From contig NC_079505.1 of the NCBI RefSeq assembly GCF_030052815.1, positions 64,403,399 through 64,467,398 of the forward strand: a stretch of DNA of 64,000 nucleotides, in the 5' to 3' direction. The translations under genes and the position numbers were made by a program. The notes beneath the pieces were generated by a model. The model was not told the DNA's origin. It worked only from the letters and a program-made list of their open reading frames with translations, and ran no database searches. Positions 24,339 through 35,116 of this stretch are shown in pieces; the stretch's first letter is position 1; each line of letters starts with the position of its first letter. Origin of the DNA: Hevea brasiliensis. Taxonomy: Eukaryota > Streptophyta > Magnoliopsida > Malpighiales > Euphorbiaceae.

Positions 24339-25185
24339 TGAGATGGGTCGGATCTGTACCTCCTTAACATGGACACATGGAAGACACTGTGTATCCTTGC
24401 TAGCTGTGGAGGTAATGCCAATCGATATGCCAAAGGACCCACTCTTTCCAGAACCTCATATGGTCCGATGAAACGAGGACTCAGTTTCCCCTTTCTAACA
24501 GATCTCATAATCCTCTTCCAAGGAGAAACTTTGTGGAATACCTTATCACCCACTGCATATTCAATATCTCTTCTTTTCAAATCAACATAGGACTTCTGAC
24601 GGTTTGATGCAGCCTTGAGTCTATCTCTAATGAATCTGATCTTTTCCTCTGTCTGCTGAACAATTTCTGGCCCAATCATCTTCCTTTCACCTATTTCATC
24701 CCAACATAAGGGAGTTCTGCACTTCCTGCCATACAATGCTTCATATGGAGGCATTCCAATGCTTGATTGGTAGCTGTTGTTATAAGCAAACTCAATCAAA
24801 GGCAAGTGTGTATCCCAACTACCTTCAAATTCAATCACACAAGCCCGTAGCATATCCTCCAATATCTGAATTACCCTTTCAGACTGGCCATCTGTCTGTG
24901 GGTGGAATGCTGTGCTGAAGTTCAATCTAGTTCCTAGGGCTCTCTGAAGACTACCCCAGAATCTAGAAGTGAACCTAGGATCCCTGTCAAATACAATTGA
25001 TACTGGCACTCCATGCAGTTTTACAATCTCATATACGTACAATCTGGCCAATCTTTCCAGGCTATAGTCCATCCGGACTGGCAAAAAGTGAGCAGACTTG
25101 GTTAGTCTGTCAATTATGACCTATACTGCATCTTGACTATTCTGTGTCCTCGGAAGTTTCATCACAAAATCCATAGTTATTCGTT
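24339..25185 (-). pseudogene. Integrase C-terminal part of element A
   Basis: A long open stretch (about 25140 down to 24343) gives the integrase core and C-terminus: [47 protein letters not shown] directly joined to ILEDMLRAC, PYEALYGRKCRTPLCW, the GPY-like FIGPYEVLERVGPLAYRL and HSVFHVSMLRRYRSDPSH. The tail is cut by solo LTR B and continues at 20838 and below. Homology to element D stops near 25185, so the HHCC zinc finger, RNase H, RT and protease are missing. No intron at VIQ-ILEDML in this copy. Inserts DNA in intact relatives; not functional here. Confidence 0.85.
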
Positions 25186-26195
25186 CCCTTACAATGTTTC
25201 ATAGGGTGCCGTTTGTATGCTAGCATGACACATATTATTGTATACAAATTCTGTTAATGGGATGTATCTGTCTCATATCTCTCGGATTCAAGGACAGAAG
25301 TTCTCAGTATATTCTCGAGGGTTTATTCCATTTTACAGGTTATTATTATCATTTCATTTTATTATTTATAGAAACTCAACGAGTTTCAAAATTTACCTGA
25401 ATCACTTGTTTCGACTGTCCATCCGTTTGAGGATGATAAGTCGTACTGATATCTTTAAACTTATAGCAATTACTGTGGTACAGGTAATTCACATTAATAT
25501 AACTGAGTCACTGACTCTAGCTACCTTACAAGTGTAGTCGTTTGATAGGCTAGTTCTGAAGTTTTACATTTCTGACTAAAATTTTCACATTTATTTCCAG
25601 TAATAGTACTCTATTCGGGTGCAACTGTATCAATTTATAGATTACTTACAAATATTCTTAATTTACTGTATCACGAGGAAGTACGTAGCTCTACACAATA
25701 ATCCTGTGTCGGTACTGTAATCTGTAGCTTACAATACAAGCATCGAGAACATTACATAGTCACTACGTTATAACCTCATGGACTAGGTTTTCTAACATCT
25801 TATCTTTCTCGAATCCACTAATATCCCAAACCGATTCTGATTACAATTTCCTTTGACAATTACTAACAGTAACATCTTTGGCCTCATCTAGAGCAATTCT
25901 ATTACTGTAACTTACTTTTAGGTCCTCTTGCCTTACATTAAGTAGGCTTGCCAATTAGCTTTATAATTTACGGTATGTTAGAAAATACTTTTAGCTAACA
26001 ATTCTTCCAAAATTAATGTCAACCATACTTGTTATTGTAGTTATTATCCTAAAGGACTAGTCACTAATACATCAAAATTCATTTCCATGTAAAGGAATAA
26101 CAACAGAACATATAGTTCTGACACTAACACACAACTAAGTAGTCTTTGGGATCAAATAATAACTAATTGTTTCTTTCAAAAATTAAAAACTTACC
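25186..26195 (-). mobile_element. Rearranged internal segment of element A with a second integrase piece
   Basis: Where pol should lie there is about 1 kb with no long ORF. One part is recognisable: minus strand 25460-25397 reads STTYHPQTDGQSKQVIQ and stops at a GTAAAT. The bases that follow (25396 down to 25336) align with the intron-like insertion in the integrase at 58789-58862. So this element carries a fragment of a different, intron-bearing integrase as well as its own intronless one. The rest (25500-26190) I do not recognise. Confidence 0.6.
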
Positions 26196-26848
26196 AGACT
26201 ACATCCAAGTTTCGCTACTTTTACTTGGCGCATAGTGGACTCTCCGATCGGTGCGCTACTATATTCGGGTTGATTCATCGTGTTATAGTGGTGAGGAGTA
26301 CCAACTCTATTTCTATCTTGACTCTGACTGACGGTCTGTGAACTCCGGAGAGCAGATCGAGGTGGTTTAGCACAATCTTTAGCAAAGTGTCCAAGTTTTC
26401 CACAATTGTAACAGGCTCCAGAGGCCTTACGACAAATACCTCCATGTAGCTTACCACAAACATGGCAAAACGGGCAGAATAGGAACTTCTGGTTGTTCGA
26501 CGACTAGATCTTATTGGTCTATGCCCTTATGATCCGCCTCTATCATATTTCTGAGCTCGGGGTTCCTCAAATTCTTTTCTCTTCCCCAAATTACTGTTCG
26601 AACTCTGACCCATAGGTTTCTCCCTCTTTTCCATTTCACACTGCCCTTGTGGGGTTGGAGTGCAGACTTGGGCTTGGGTGACATTATCGGCCGGTTGTTG
26701 AAAGAAAGTGGCCATTTCTTTGGGCCATTTGTGCGATAATTTGTACCAAGAAACTGCACAAATGCCTTCGACATTTTGTGGAGCTAGGGCCTCAACTTGT
26801 TCTTCTGCTATCACTGCATCGTTCTATTGTCTCATTCTTCTCTTCCAT
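26183..26848 (-). pseudogene. gag remnant of element A, core deleted
   Basis: Starts MEEKNETIE at 26848, similar in place and start to gag of element D. After a frameshift it reads VEALAPQNVEGICA and MATFFQQ, then jumps straight to a basic C-terminal region (GQSSNSNLGKRKEFEE) and a zinc knuckle CYNCGKLGHFAKDC near 26370-26410, preceded by KLHGGICRKASGA. The central gag (capsid-like) domain is absent. The frame ends soon after CTG|GTAAGT (26194), a perfect splice-donor pattern. Packages element RNA in intact relatives. Confidence 0.75.
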
Positions 26849-27010
26849 TTTTTCACGAAATTTTCTATTCTGTATAACTAACACAAGGAGATTCCTCTCC
26901 ATTAGTTCACATTTATGATGTAAATGTACTATATGTATCAAACATTTGAGCGATTGTAGTTACGACAAAAGATTTCAAATTCACAGTTCGAAATTCACTT
27001 TAAAACCATT

Positions 27011-27022
27011 GCTCTGATACCA
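27011..27022 (-). other. Primer-binding site of element A
   Basis: GCTCTGATACCA on the plus strand, i.e. TGGTATCAGAGC for initiator Met tRNA, 8 bases from the LTR start at 27031. Confidence 0.85.
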
Positions 27023-27030
27023 CTTAAACA

Positions 27031-28108
27031 TGTCACACCCTACCCCTCTGTAAGGCATGACATGATCCCGTAGTATACCTAATGAATTATCAACTCCGTC
27101 TACTGATAACCCATTAAATACACTACAAGGGATTTTAAAAACTTTTCTTACTTCTTTCACAGTGGTGAGCACTATTTAAAGGTGTTAAAAACTTTTGTGA
27201 ACTGAAGTGATAGAACTAACACATTTGACTTATTTGGAATTTCTGTAAAAATTTTGGCAGAGTGCCATCTGTATTTTAGATAAAACAGTTCTTCAGAAAA
27301 CCTGTAGAAAGCACTTCAATATTTTTCCCAATCTCAACTCCAATAAAATTCAACACAATATTTTTCTCAACTCAATCCACAACAATTTTTCAGTATTTTC
27401 AAAGGATGAGATAAAAGAAATATAATACAAATTTTACAAGTCAAAATAACTCATAATTCACTTTACAACTTCAATGTATAATTTTAATTTACAACTGCTC
27501 AAATAATTTACATACATATTATTACATGCATACATCAGACCTATGTACATAGGTATACCTATAATATACCTGGAGCTGGTCTGAAAGTGTCTTCAAAGAA
27601 ACTTACTCACTGCTCTATGCTCTTCTTACCTGCGACAGCATACAAAGCTATCGCTGAGTGGTGAACTCAGTGGTGCACAACTATAATTTAAAACATAGTA
27701 CAATATACATTGACAAAATTTACAGTAAATAATTTAGAAATCTGAATACTCATCAAATTCCAAAACTCAAAATATTCATTGCCAATAATGTAAATCATTT
27801 GTATAAATGACTTTGATCACAAAATTCAATTTATCAAATCATGACTAACCATTTAAGTAATTCCAACAAAATCAATTATACATAAACCATAATTGAAATG
27901 ACAATTCTTTACCATTCAAAAGCCATTCTGTATCTCAAAAATCATTATGTATCTCAAAAATCAATCTTTATCTCAAAACCATGTTGTATCTCAAAAACCA
28001 TGCTGTAGCTCAAAAACCATGCTGTATCTCACAAATCATTCTTTATCTCACTAACTATGCAAGACTAATCCGATAGGGCCATCTTCGATGTGATTCTAAC
28101 TCCCTATG
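27031..28108 (-). mobile_element. 5' LTR of element A, truncated to 1.08 kb
   Basis: Very close match to 16505-17583, including the 'tctcaaaaaccatg' repeats. Breaks off within 'gattctaactccctatg' and continues as LTR of element C from 28109. Confidence 0.85.
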
Positions 28109-29484
28109 TGCCATTATAAGCCTAGTTTCATGTCCAATTAGCCAAACACCAATTGGACCAACACAGCCAAAAATATGGCTGTCTAAGTGGGCTGGAATCA
28201 CAGCCTCATTACTGCTGTCTCTAGGCAACCTGCACATTTCACTTTGCCATGCATTAGCTCACTTCAAATTATGATTAACTTGCCTCAAATGGTCACTAAT
28301 TGACCATTAAAATGTTCATTCACCATTACCTAAGCAAGGTCCAAGTTTCTCTCCAAAACCCTAACCCTAATTGACCAAGCCTCCAATTCATGCATCCCAC
28401 TCCTAATTTGCTATACTAATCATATAATTTATAAGAGGGGTAGCAATATGTCACTTTAAACCAAAGATTTCTCCTAACCCTAACTCATGTCAAGGCTGCC
28501 AAAACTTTATGGAATATAACCATGCTTCATTAATTCAATTTTTGTCAAATTTTTAACTTAACTTAGCTCAAATTCATGATTAGGAAGATGTAAAAGCAAA
28601 GGTTATGGCACTAACCTCTTTGGTGATTTTCTAAGCTTGTTCACACCTCACTTTCTTCCACTTTCTCTTCTTCTAATTGCTGCACAAGTCTTGCTCTAGT
28701 GGTAAGGGAAATTTTTAGTGAAGGGAGGACAAGGTTTTGAGGTGGTTTGAAGTAGGAAATGAAGCTTAAGGGAGCTTTAATGGTGGAACCTCTTCTCACT
28801 CTCTCTCTCAACGTTTTTTAGGCTGCCCAAAGGTTGAAGATGTAGATTGGTTTTTCAAATTTTTGGTCATTTTTATCTCTTTTAATGAGTTTAACAAATT
28901 GTGATTGGTGGATAGGTTTTTAATGACATCATATGATGTCATTATTAGGTATTTTCTTTCATTTTCTTTTCTTTTCATCTTTACTCATTTTCAATTTAAT
29001 TTTTAGTAATGTTTATTCATATTTTATGTCATAATAATTATTTACTCAACTGGACAAGTCGGCCAAAAATCGTCTCTGAAGGCGAAATGACCAAAATGCC
29101 CTCCGTTTGGCTTAACGGGTCAAAATTGTCTGTACTGATTGAAAATTTTTTCTAAGTATTTTCTTGGCATTCTAATGCCATAGGAACCTCAATGACCCTT
29201 CTCTGGAGTCCCAAAAATTATTTTATGAATTTTTCCCCGGGTCTAGGGCTCCTCGTTGCGAGAACCGCAACTTCCCTCTAGTTACCCATCGCTTGAGCAC
29301 CGGCTCGTTTAACTTGGTTGTATTTTATTTCAAAAATTTTTCCTAAATTTTTCTTATTAATATTTGAGTTAATTATGGTTCCTGACTTTAGTTTAAATAT
29401 TTTTCCGGACGTTCTAGCTGTCCGGACCGACACCGGTCACCGGAACAGTAGAATGTACGGAGTTGCTACCGAGAGGGTGTTACA
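28109..29484 (-). mobile_element. 3' LTR of element C, left-truncated (1.38 kb)
   Basis: Matches the right part of LTR 30667-33898 with very few differences, from 'gtgccattataagcc' to 'gagggtgttaca', and is followed by a polypurine tract. The first 1.85 kb is missing because of the deletion joint at 28108/28109. Confidence 0.85.
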
Positions 29485-29498
29485 ACTCTTCCCCTCTA
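29485..29498 (-). other. Polypurine tract of element C
   Basis: 'actcttcccctcta' on the plus strand (TAGAGGGGAAGAGT on the minus strand), abutting the LTR end. Confidence 0.75.
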
Positions 29499-29662
29499 AT
29501 TTAAATTTCGTCCTCGAAATTTACTGGGTGTTTTGGGTTCTGAGATAATTCTTTTACCTTTCTATTACTCCATCTGTCTACTTCTTTTGTATATATGGTA
29601 CTATTTAGTTTTTTTTTTTTAATATATTATTATACACTTAGGCATATCATAAAGGAAATACT

Positions 29663-30525
29663 TTACCTCAAATTCACATCTGGGGCTTCTTGTTCCTCTC
29701 CGACTTGGGTAACATTTGGAAGTGGTGTTACTGTTGTACTTGGTCCTTCCACGACCTCTGTCTGGGTCCGTGGTAAATTCTTCTTAGGACAATCTTTCAG
29801 ACGATGGTCTATGGCCCCACATCTATAACAGGCTCCAGTCAATCTCCTACATTCACCTTTATGCCACTTGTTACAATGGCCACATTTTCTTGCTAATCCT
29901 GGCGCACTCACTAATTGTGTTTCTGGTTGATCTCTTCTGGGTCTAGATCTCCTACTTTGATCAGATGTCTGACTTAACTGTTCTCTCGGCCTCTTATTAC
30001 TAGATTGTCCAAATTTCCTCTTTTGCTGATCACCACTCCTCTTTTGTTCCTCTTTATGAACACAGCTAATATATTTCTTTCTGAACTCTATTAGAAAGAA
30101 TTCCCAAGTTACGTCAGCTGGTTGCACTGCCTTGGTTACAACATCCCACCACCGATATGCAGCTTCTTGTAACAATGAAACTGCACACTCCAAACTCTGT
30201 TCTGGTGTGCAATGGAGCTGCTGCAAGACTCTTTCAGTCCTTTCTAACCAATACTCAGCTGCTGCAGAATCGTCTTCCTTTCTACCATTGAAATCTACAG
30301 CTCCATATTTCCTAATTTTTCCTAGAGGTGATTTCACTGAAGCTGGTGGAATAACTTGATCATCTGTCCGACGAATTCAGTCATCTGCTCAAACAAGGCC
30401 TGTTGGGGTTGTACAGGCACCTCTTACACTGGTGGAGCAGGATCTCCCTGATTTCCAATATCACTCCCAGTCGGGATACGACTTACTACTTCTTCTTCTA
30501 CTGCCCTCTGCGATTCTGAGTCCAT
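29663..30525 (-). pseudogene. gag of non-autonomous element C, core deleted
   Basis: Starts MDSESQRAVEEEV at 30525. After one stop and a shift, a 224-codon open frame from 30337 reads KIRKYGAVDFNGRKEDD, EYWLERTERVLQQL, LLQEAAYRWWD, EFRKKYIS. It then passes directly into a basic linker and two Cys/His-type knuckles (CGHCNKWHKGEC and CYRCGAIDHRLKDC), ending at 29663. Compared with the gag at 62884 it lacks about 80 residues after KKYIS (the second half of the gag domain). The last codons run into GAG|GTAAAG. No protease or pol lies between here and the polypurine tract. Probably moved with proteins from a relative. Confidence 0.8.
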
Positions 30526-30649
30526 ACCTTAACCTAAAATAACCAAGAAGACAGATCTGCATTAGTGTCACCTCAACTCATATAAATGCAATGCATGTTA
30601 TGCACACAATCTTATTCTATCTATCTATGCCTAGGAACGCCTAAACCGC

Positions 30650-30661
30650 GCTCTGATACCA
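30650..30661 (-). other. Primer-binding site of element C
   Basis: GCTCTGATACCA on the plus strand, 5 bases from the LTR start at 30667. Confidence 0.85.
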
Positions 30662-30666
30662 ATAAA

Positions 30667-33600
30667 TGTGACACCCCTTACCCGACTACAATGTAGCCGA
30701 GCAAGTTATGCCACTCAGTGTGCCGGAGCACTCTATTTTATCTTAATTCATTTTTATCGTAGTTTTGAATATAACTTGTGAAATATAATTCATTTATTGA
30801 AATTGTAATTTATTTGAGGTTCCGAAAATTTTAAAGAAAATCAAGTGAGTACCTATTAAAAATGGAGAAAACAGTTCTTCGGAACCTGTGAAAAACACTT
30901 CTAATAATCATATTCATCTATTCACAAACTCCAATATCAAAATCTCAATATTTTTCAACCATTCGTTTCTCAATCATTCATCACATTTGATAGTCATGTA
31001 ACAGTCACAGATCAATATTCACTTTTCCATTTACAAACACAATTTTGCATTATTTACATAAAAATCAAAATACATTACATAAGTTTCATTTACACAAAGG
31101 AAAATAAAAATCAATTACAAAATACCAAAATGAAGCCTAGTGTCCTACCAATGCACTGTAGACGGTGAGGTGACATGGACACTATGCAGAACTGTGAACT
31201 GCCTTACCGAATCTGTGGTCTACTGGGCCCTCTGTCCCAAATCTTCGCACTACGCGTTGCAAAGCGACGCTAAGCATAAAGCTTAGTGGTGCCAATAATA
31301 CAAGAAAATATAATATGCAAATAAAAATAATAATTTCCTTGCTATTGTGTTCATAAGAAATGAGTAATTACTAACTTATTGTTTAGTCGAGGGCTAATCA
31401 TGTTTTATGATATTAACTTCTTCATGCATTTCGTCAATTATTTTTTTTTTCATGATCTTGAGCTTCCTTGTATTTTTGTAATCATTCCTGATACTTAATT
31501 TTTGTATTTTCTTTAATAATCAGTTCACAGTTATACTTTTCCATTCATTTGGTTGCCCAAGTAACCTATACTAGATGACTGGACTGGATAACAGGTCATT
31601 GGCACTGGGCACCGCAGTGCCTCGGGCCGTCATACCATGGGACGCAGAACGTCAACCACGTATGCAGTCAATATAGCTAAAAGCTATGATATCACATAAT
31701 CGGGCATAAAAGCCATGAATACGGGCATAAAAGCCATGGATACGAGCATAAAGCCATGAATACAGGCACAAAGCCTTTCCTTTCACAGTACTGCTAAAAC
31801 AATACCCTATTGGCATGCCAAACTATCCAAACCAATCTAGTTAGGTATACTAGGGCATTTGATACTTTTAAATTTTTCAAATTTTGAATTTCAAGTTTTG
31901 GTGTCACTATTCACCTCATTGGTCAACAAAAATGTTGACTTTTGGATAGAAAATAGGTGTATTGGTTTTAACACCCCAAACATACCACATTTTGTATTTA
32001 AAACTTGTTGGAATTGATTACTATTACCATTTCTAAGTTTAAACCAAGGGAAGCAGAATTTTCAGTTTGTGAAGCTTAACTTTACTGTTCCATTAAGCAC
32101 TGTTGCAGTGGGAATTTGAAGAAATGGCAAACATGAAAGTTGTTCCTTATTTTGTCTAGTTGAATTTCCTTTTTTGAATCACTCCATTTGGAGTTTTGTA
32201 GCTCCAGGTATGGTCCAAAAACCACAGCTGGCCGAATTTCCATTCTGCAGAAGTTACCATATCTATAGTAACATGAACAGTGACTGCCACTGCCATTTGG
32301 GTTAGGTTCTGGTTATAATTTGGGGTAGGTTTCTTCAGGAAAGTTGTTTGTCTATGTCTTAACTTGTTGCTGTAAAAATTTCAGGTCAATTGACCATATC
32401 TACAGTGAGTTATGGCTAAATGAACAGTTACTGTTCATTTGGTCATTTCTGCAGGTGCTGTTGCAGGGTATCCGGATTGGAGCCAACTTTTGATCCACTT
32501 GCTTTGGTCTTTTGGGCATGTTTTCTTCAGCAAAAATGTACCATTATAAGCCTAGTTTCATGTCCAATTGGACCAACACAGCAAAAAATATGGCTGTCTA
32601 AGTGGGCTGGAATCACAGCCTCATTACTGTTGTCTCTAGGCAACCTGCACATTTCACTTTGCCATGCATTAGCTCACTTCAAATTATGATTAACTTGCCT
32701 CAAATGGTCACTAATTGACCATTAAAATGTTCATTCACCATTACCTAAGCAAGGTCCAAGTTTCTCTCCAAAACCCTAACCCTAATTGACCAAGCCTCCA
32801 ATTCATGCATCCCACTCCTAATTTGCTATACTAATCATATAATTTATAAGAGGGGCAGCAATATGTCACTTTAAACCAAAGATTTCTCCTAACCCTAACT
32901 CATGTCAAGGCTGCCAAAACTTCATGGAATATAACCATGCTTCATTAATTCAATTTTTGTCAAATTTTTAACTTAACTTAGCTCAAATTCATGATTAGGA
33001 AGATGTAAAAGCAAAGGTTATGGCACTAACCTCTTTGGTGATTTTCTAAGCTTGTTCACACCTCACTTTCTTCCACTTTCTCTTCTTCTAATTGCTGCAC
33101 AAGTCTTGCACTAGTGGTAAGGGAAATTTTTAGTGAAGGGAGGACAAGGTTTTGAGGTGGTTTGAAGTAGGAAATGAAGCTTAAGGGAGCTTTAATGGTG
33201 GAACCTCTTCTCTCTCTCTCTCTCAACGTTTTTTAGGCTGCCCAAAGGTTGAAGATGCAGATTGGTTTTTCAAATTTTTGGTCACTTTTATCTCTTTTAA
33301 TGAGTTTAACAAATTGTGATTGGTGGATAGGTTTTTAATGACATCATATGATGTCATTATTAGGTATTTTCTTTCATTTTCTTTTCTTTTCATCTCTACT
33401 CATTTTCAATTTAATTTTTAGTAATGTTTATTCATATTTTATTTCATAATAATTATTTACTCAACTGGACAAGTCGACCAAAAATCGTCTCTGAAGGCGA
33501 AATGACCAAAATGCCCTCCGTTTGGCTTAACGGGTCAAAATTGTCTGTACCGATTGAAAAATTTTTCTAAGTATTTTCTTGGCATTCTAATGCCATAGGA

Positions 33601-33898
33601 ACCTCAATGACCCTTCTCTGGAGTCCCAAAAATTATTTTATGAATTTTTCCCCGGGTCTAGGGCTCCTCGTTATAGAACCGCAACTTCCCTCTGGTTACC
33701 CATCGCTTGGGCACCGGCTCGTTTAACTTGGTTGTATTTTATTTCAAAAATTTTTCCTAAATTTTTCTTATTAATATTTGAGTTAATTATGGTTCCTGAC
33801 TTTAGTTTAAATATTTTTCCGGACGTTCTAGCTGTCCGGACCGACACCGGTCACCGGAACAGTAGAATGTACGGAGTTGCTACTGAGAGGGTGTTACA
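30667..33898 (-). mobile_element. 5' LTR of element C (3.23 kb)
   Basis: Starts TGTGACACCCCTTACCC after the primer site and ends GGGTGTTACA. The right 1.38 kb is nearly identical to 28109-29484. It carries the 21-bp 'cgggcataaaagccatg' tandem repeat (31701-31775). The next base belongs to the LTR of element D, so C is inserted in D. Confidence 0.9.
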
Positions 33899-35055
33899 TG
33901 CCTCCCAAACCCTAGGTGCCCAAAACCCTAACTCACTAATTTGGTTGCATTTAACCAATTCAATACATATACACATGCTTCAACTCAATCAAGTTCACAT
34001 ACACTTTTAAGTCTATCAAATTCATGCAAATTAAATCTCCCCTATTGCTGGCCCGATTTTTCATTATCCCCGAACAATTGTTTTTGTTGATATTTTCTCT
34101 AATTGCTAAGTGTATGTAACCACAAACACATAAATTAAATTAAAAATTTTTAATTTAAACACTAACCTCAACTTTGATGTTCCCTTCTTCAATTTCCTCT
34201 TTTTTCTTCCTTCTTTCTTTGCTAAATCTCCTTCTCAAGTGAGGGTAGTAAGGTTTTATGAAATAATTGTGGTAGAAATTAAGGTTAACTGAGGGAACAA
34301 AAGCTTGAAGCAAGCTTTAATGGTGGACAAACATGGAGATGAGAGGGAGAGAGTGAGGGGCGGCAAGTTGGGTTAGAAAGACAACTATTGTTTTGTTTTT
34401 TTTTTCTTTTCTTTTATCAAATTTATCCTCTTGAAAGACCACAAAAATTATCCAAAAATTAATTTTTAATTATTATGTTTATTGCATCATGCATGATGTC
34501 ATCAACTTTTTCACTTTTTCTTTCTTTTTTTTTTCTATTTATTTTTCAATTAGTTCTTTAATTTAATTTCCGATTCTGAAATTTTCTTTTCTTCAATTTT
34601 ATTTGACAGTTAGGTCAGGAGTCAGCTCTTGGGGTCAATTGACCAAATTACCCCTCGTCGGTTCGACCCGATTTGCAAATAATTTAATATTTCTTCTGGA
34701 TCACTGACCTAATTATTTGACTGGCTTAACAATTCTTTTTCATGATTTTCTCTTTTCCACTGTGTTCACAATGGTCTTTAGGACCGTAGCGTCACATTTT
34801 ACGATTCGAAATTTGAGTTTAAATTGACCTCGCAATCCTTCCCAAGATGGTCACCCTTCGCTGTGACTCTCGGCTCATTTAACTTCTTATGTTCTGTTTT
34901 CTTATTTATACTTAACTAATTGACAATTACTAATTATTTGTGTTCAGGGCTTATCTAGTTGTCTTAAGTGTGGTTCTAATCCTCTTAATTCTCCGGACCG
35001 ACACCGGTCACCGGAATAGTGAAATATACCAGGCTATGCAAATAGGGGTGTTACA
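33899..35055 (-). mobile_element. 3' LTR of element D, left-truncated (1.16 kb)
   Basis: Matches 42301-43447 with a few differences, from 'tgcctcccaaaccctaggtg' to 'ggggtgttaca'. The left part was separated by element C and then lost in the deletion that ends at 28108/28109. Confidence 0.88.
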
Positions 35056-35082
35056 ATTCTCTGCCCCCCCCCCCCCCCCCCT
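35056..35082 (-). other. Polypurine tract of element D with an 18-base homopolymer
   Basis: After the LTR end comes 'attctctg' and then 18 C (35064-35081), so the minus-strand tract is G18. The corresponding tract of element A has seven. Confidence 0.8.
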
Positions 35083-35116
35083 TAAAATAAATTTCGTCTC
35101 AAAATTTTACCTGGCA

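Noticed and set aside
28350..28375. Telomere-like 'aaaaccctaaccctaa' motifs
   Set aside because: Only two units, and the same motif occurs inside several LTRs; it is a telobox-like LTR motif, not telomeric DNA.
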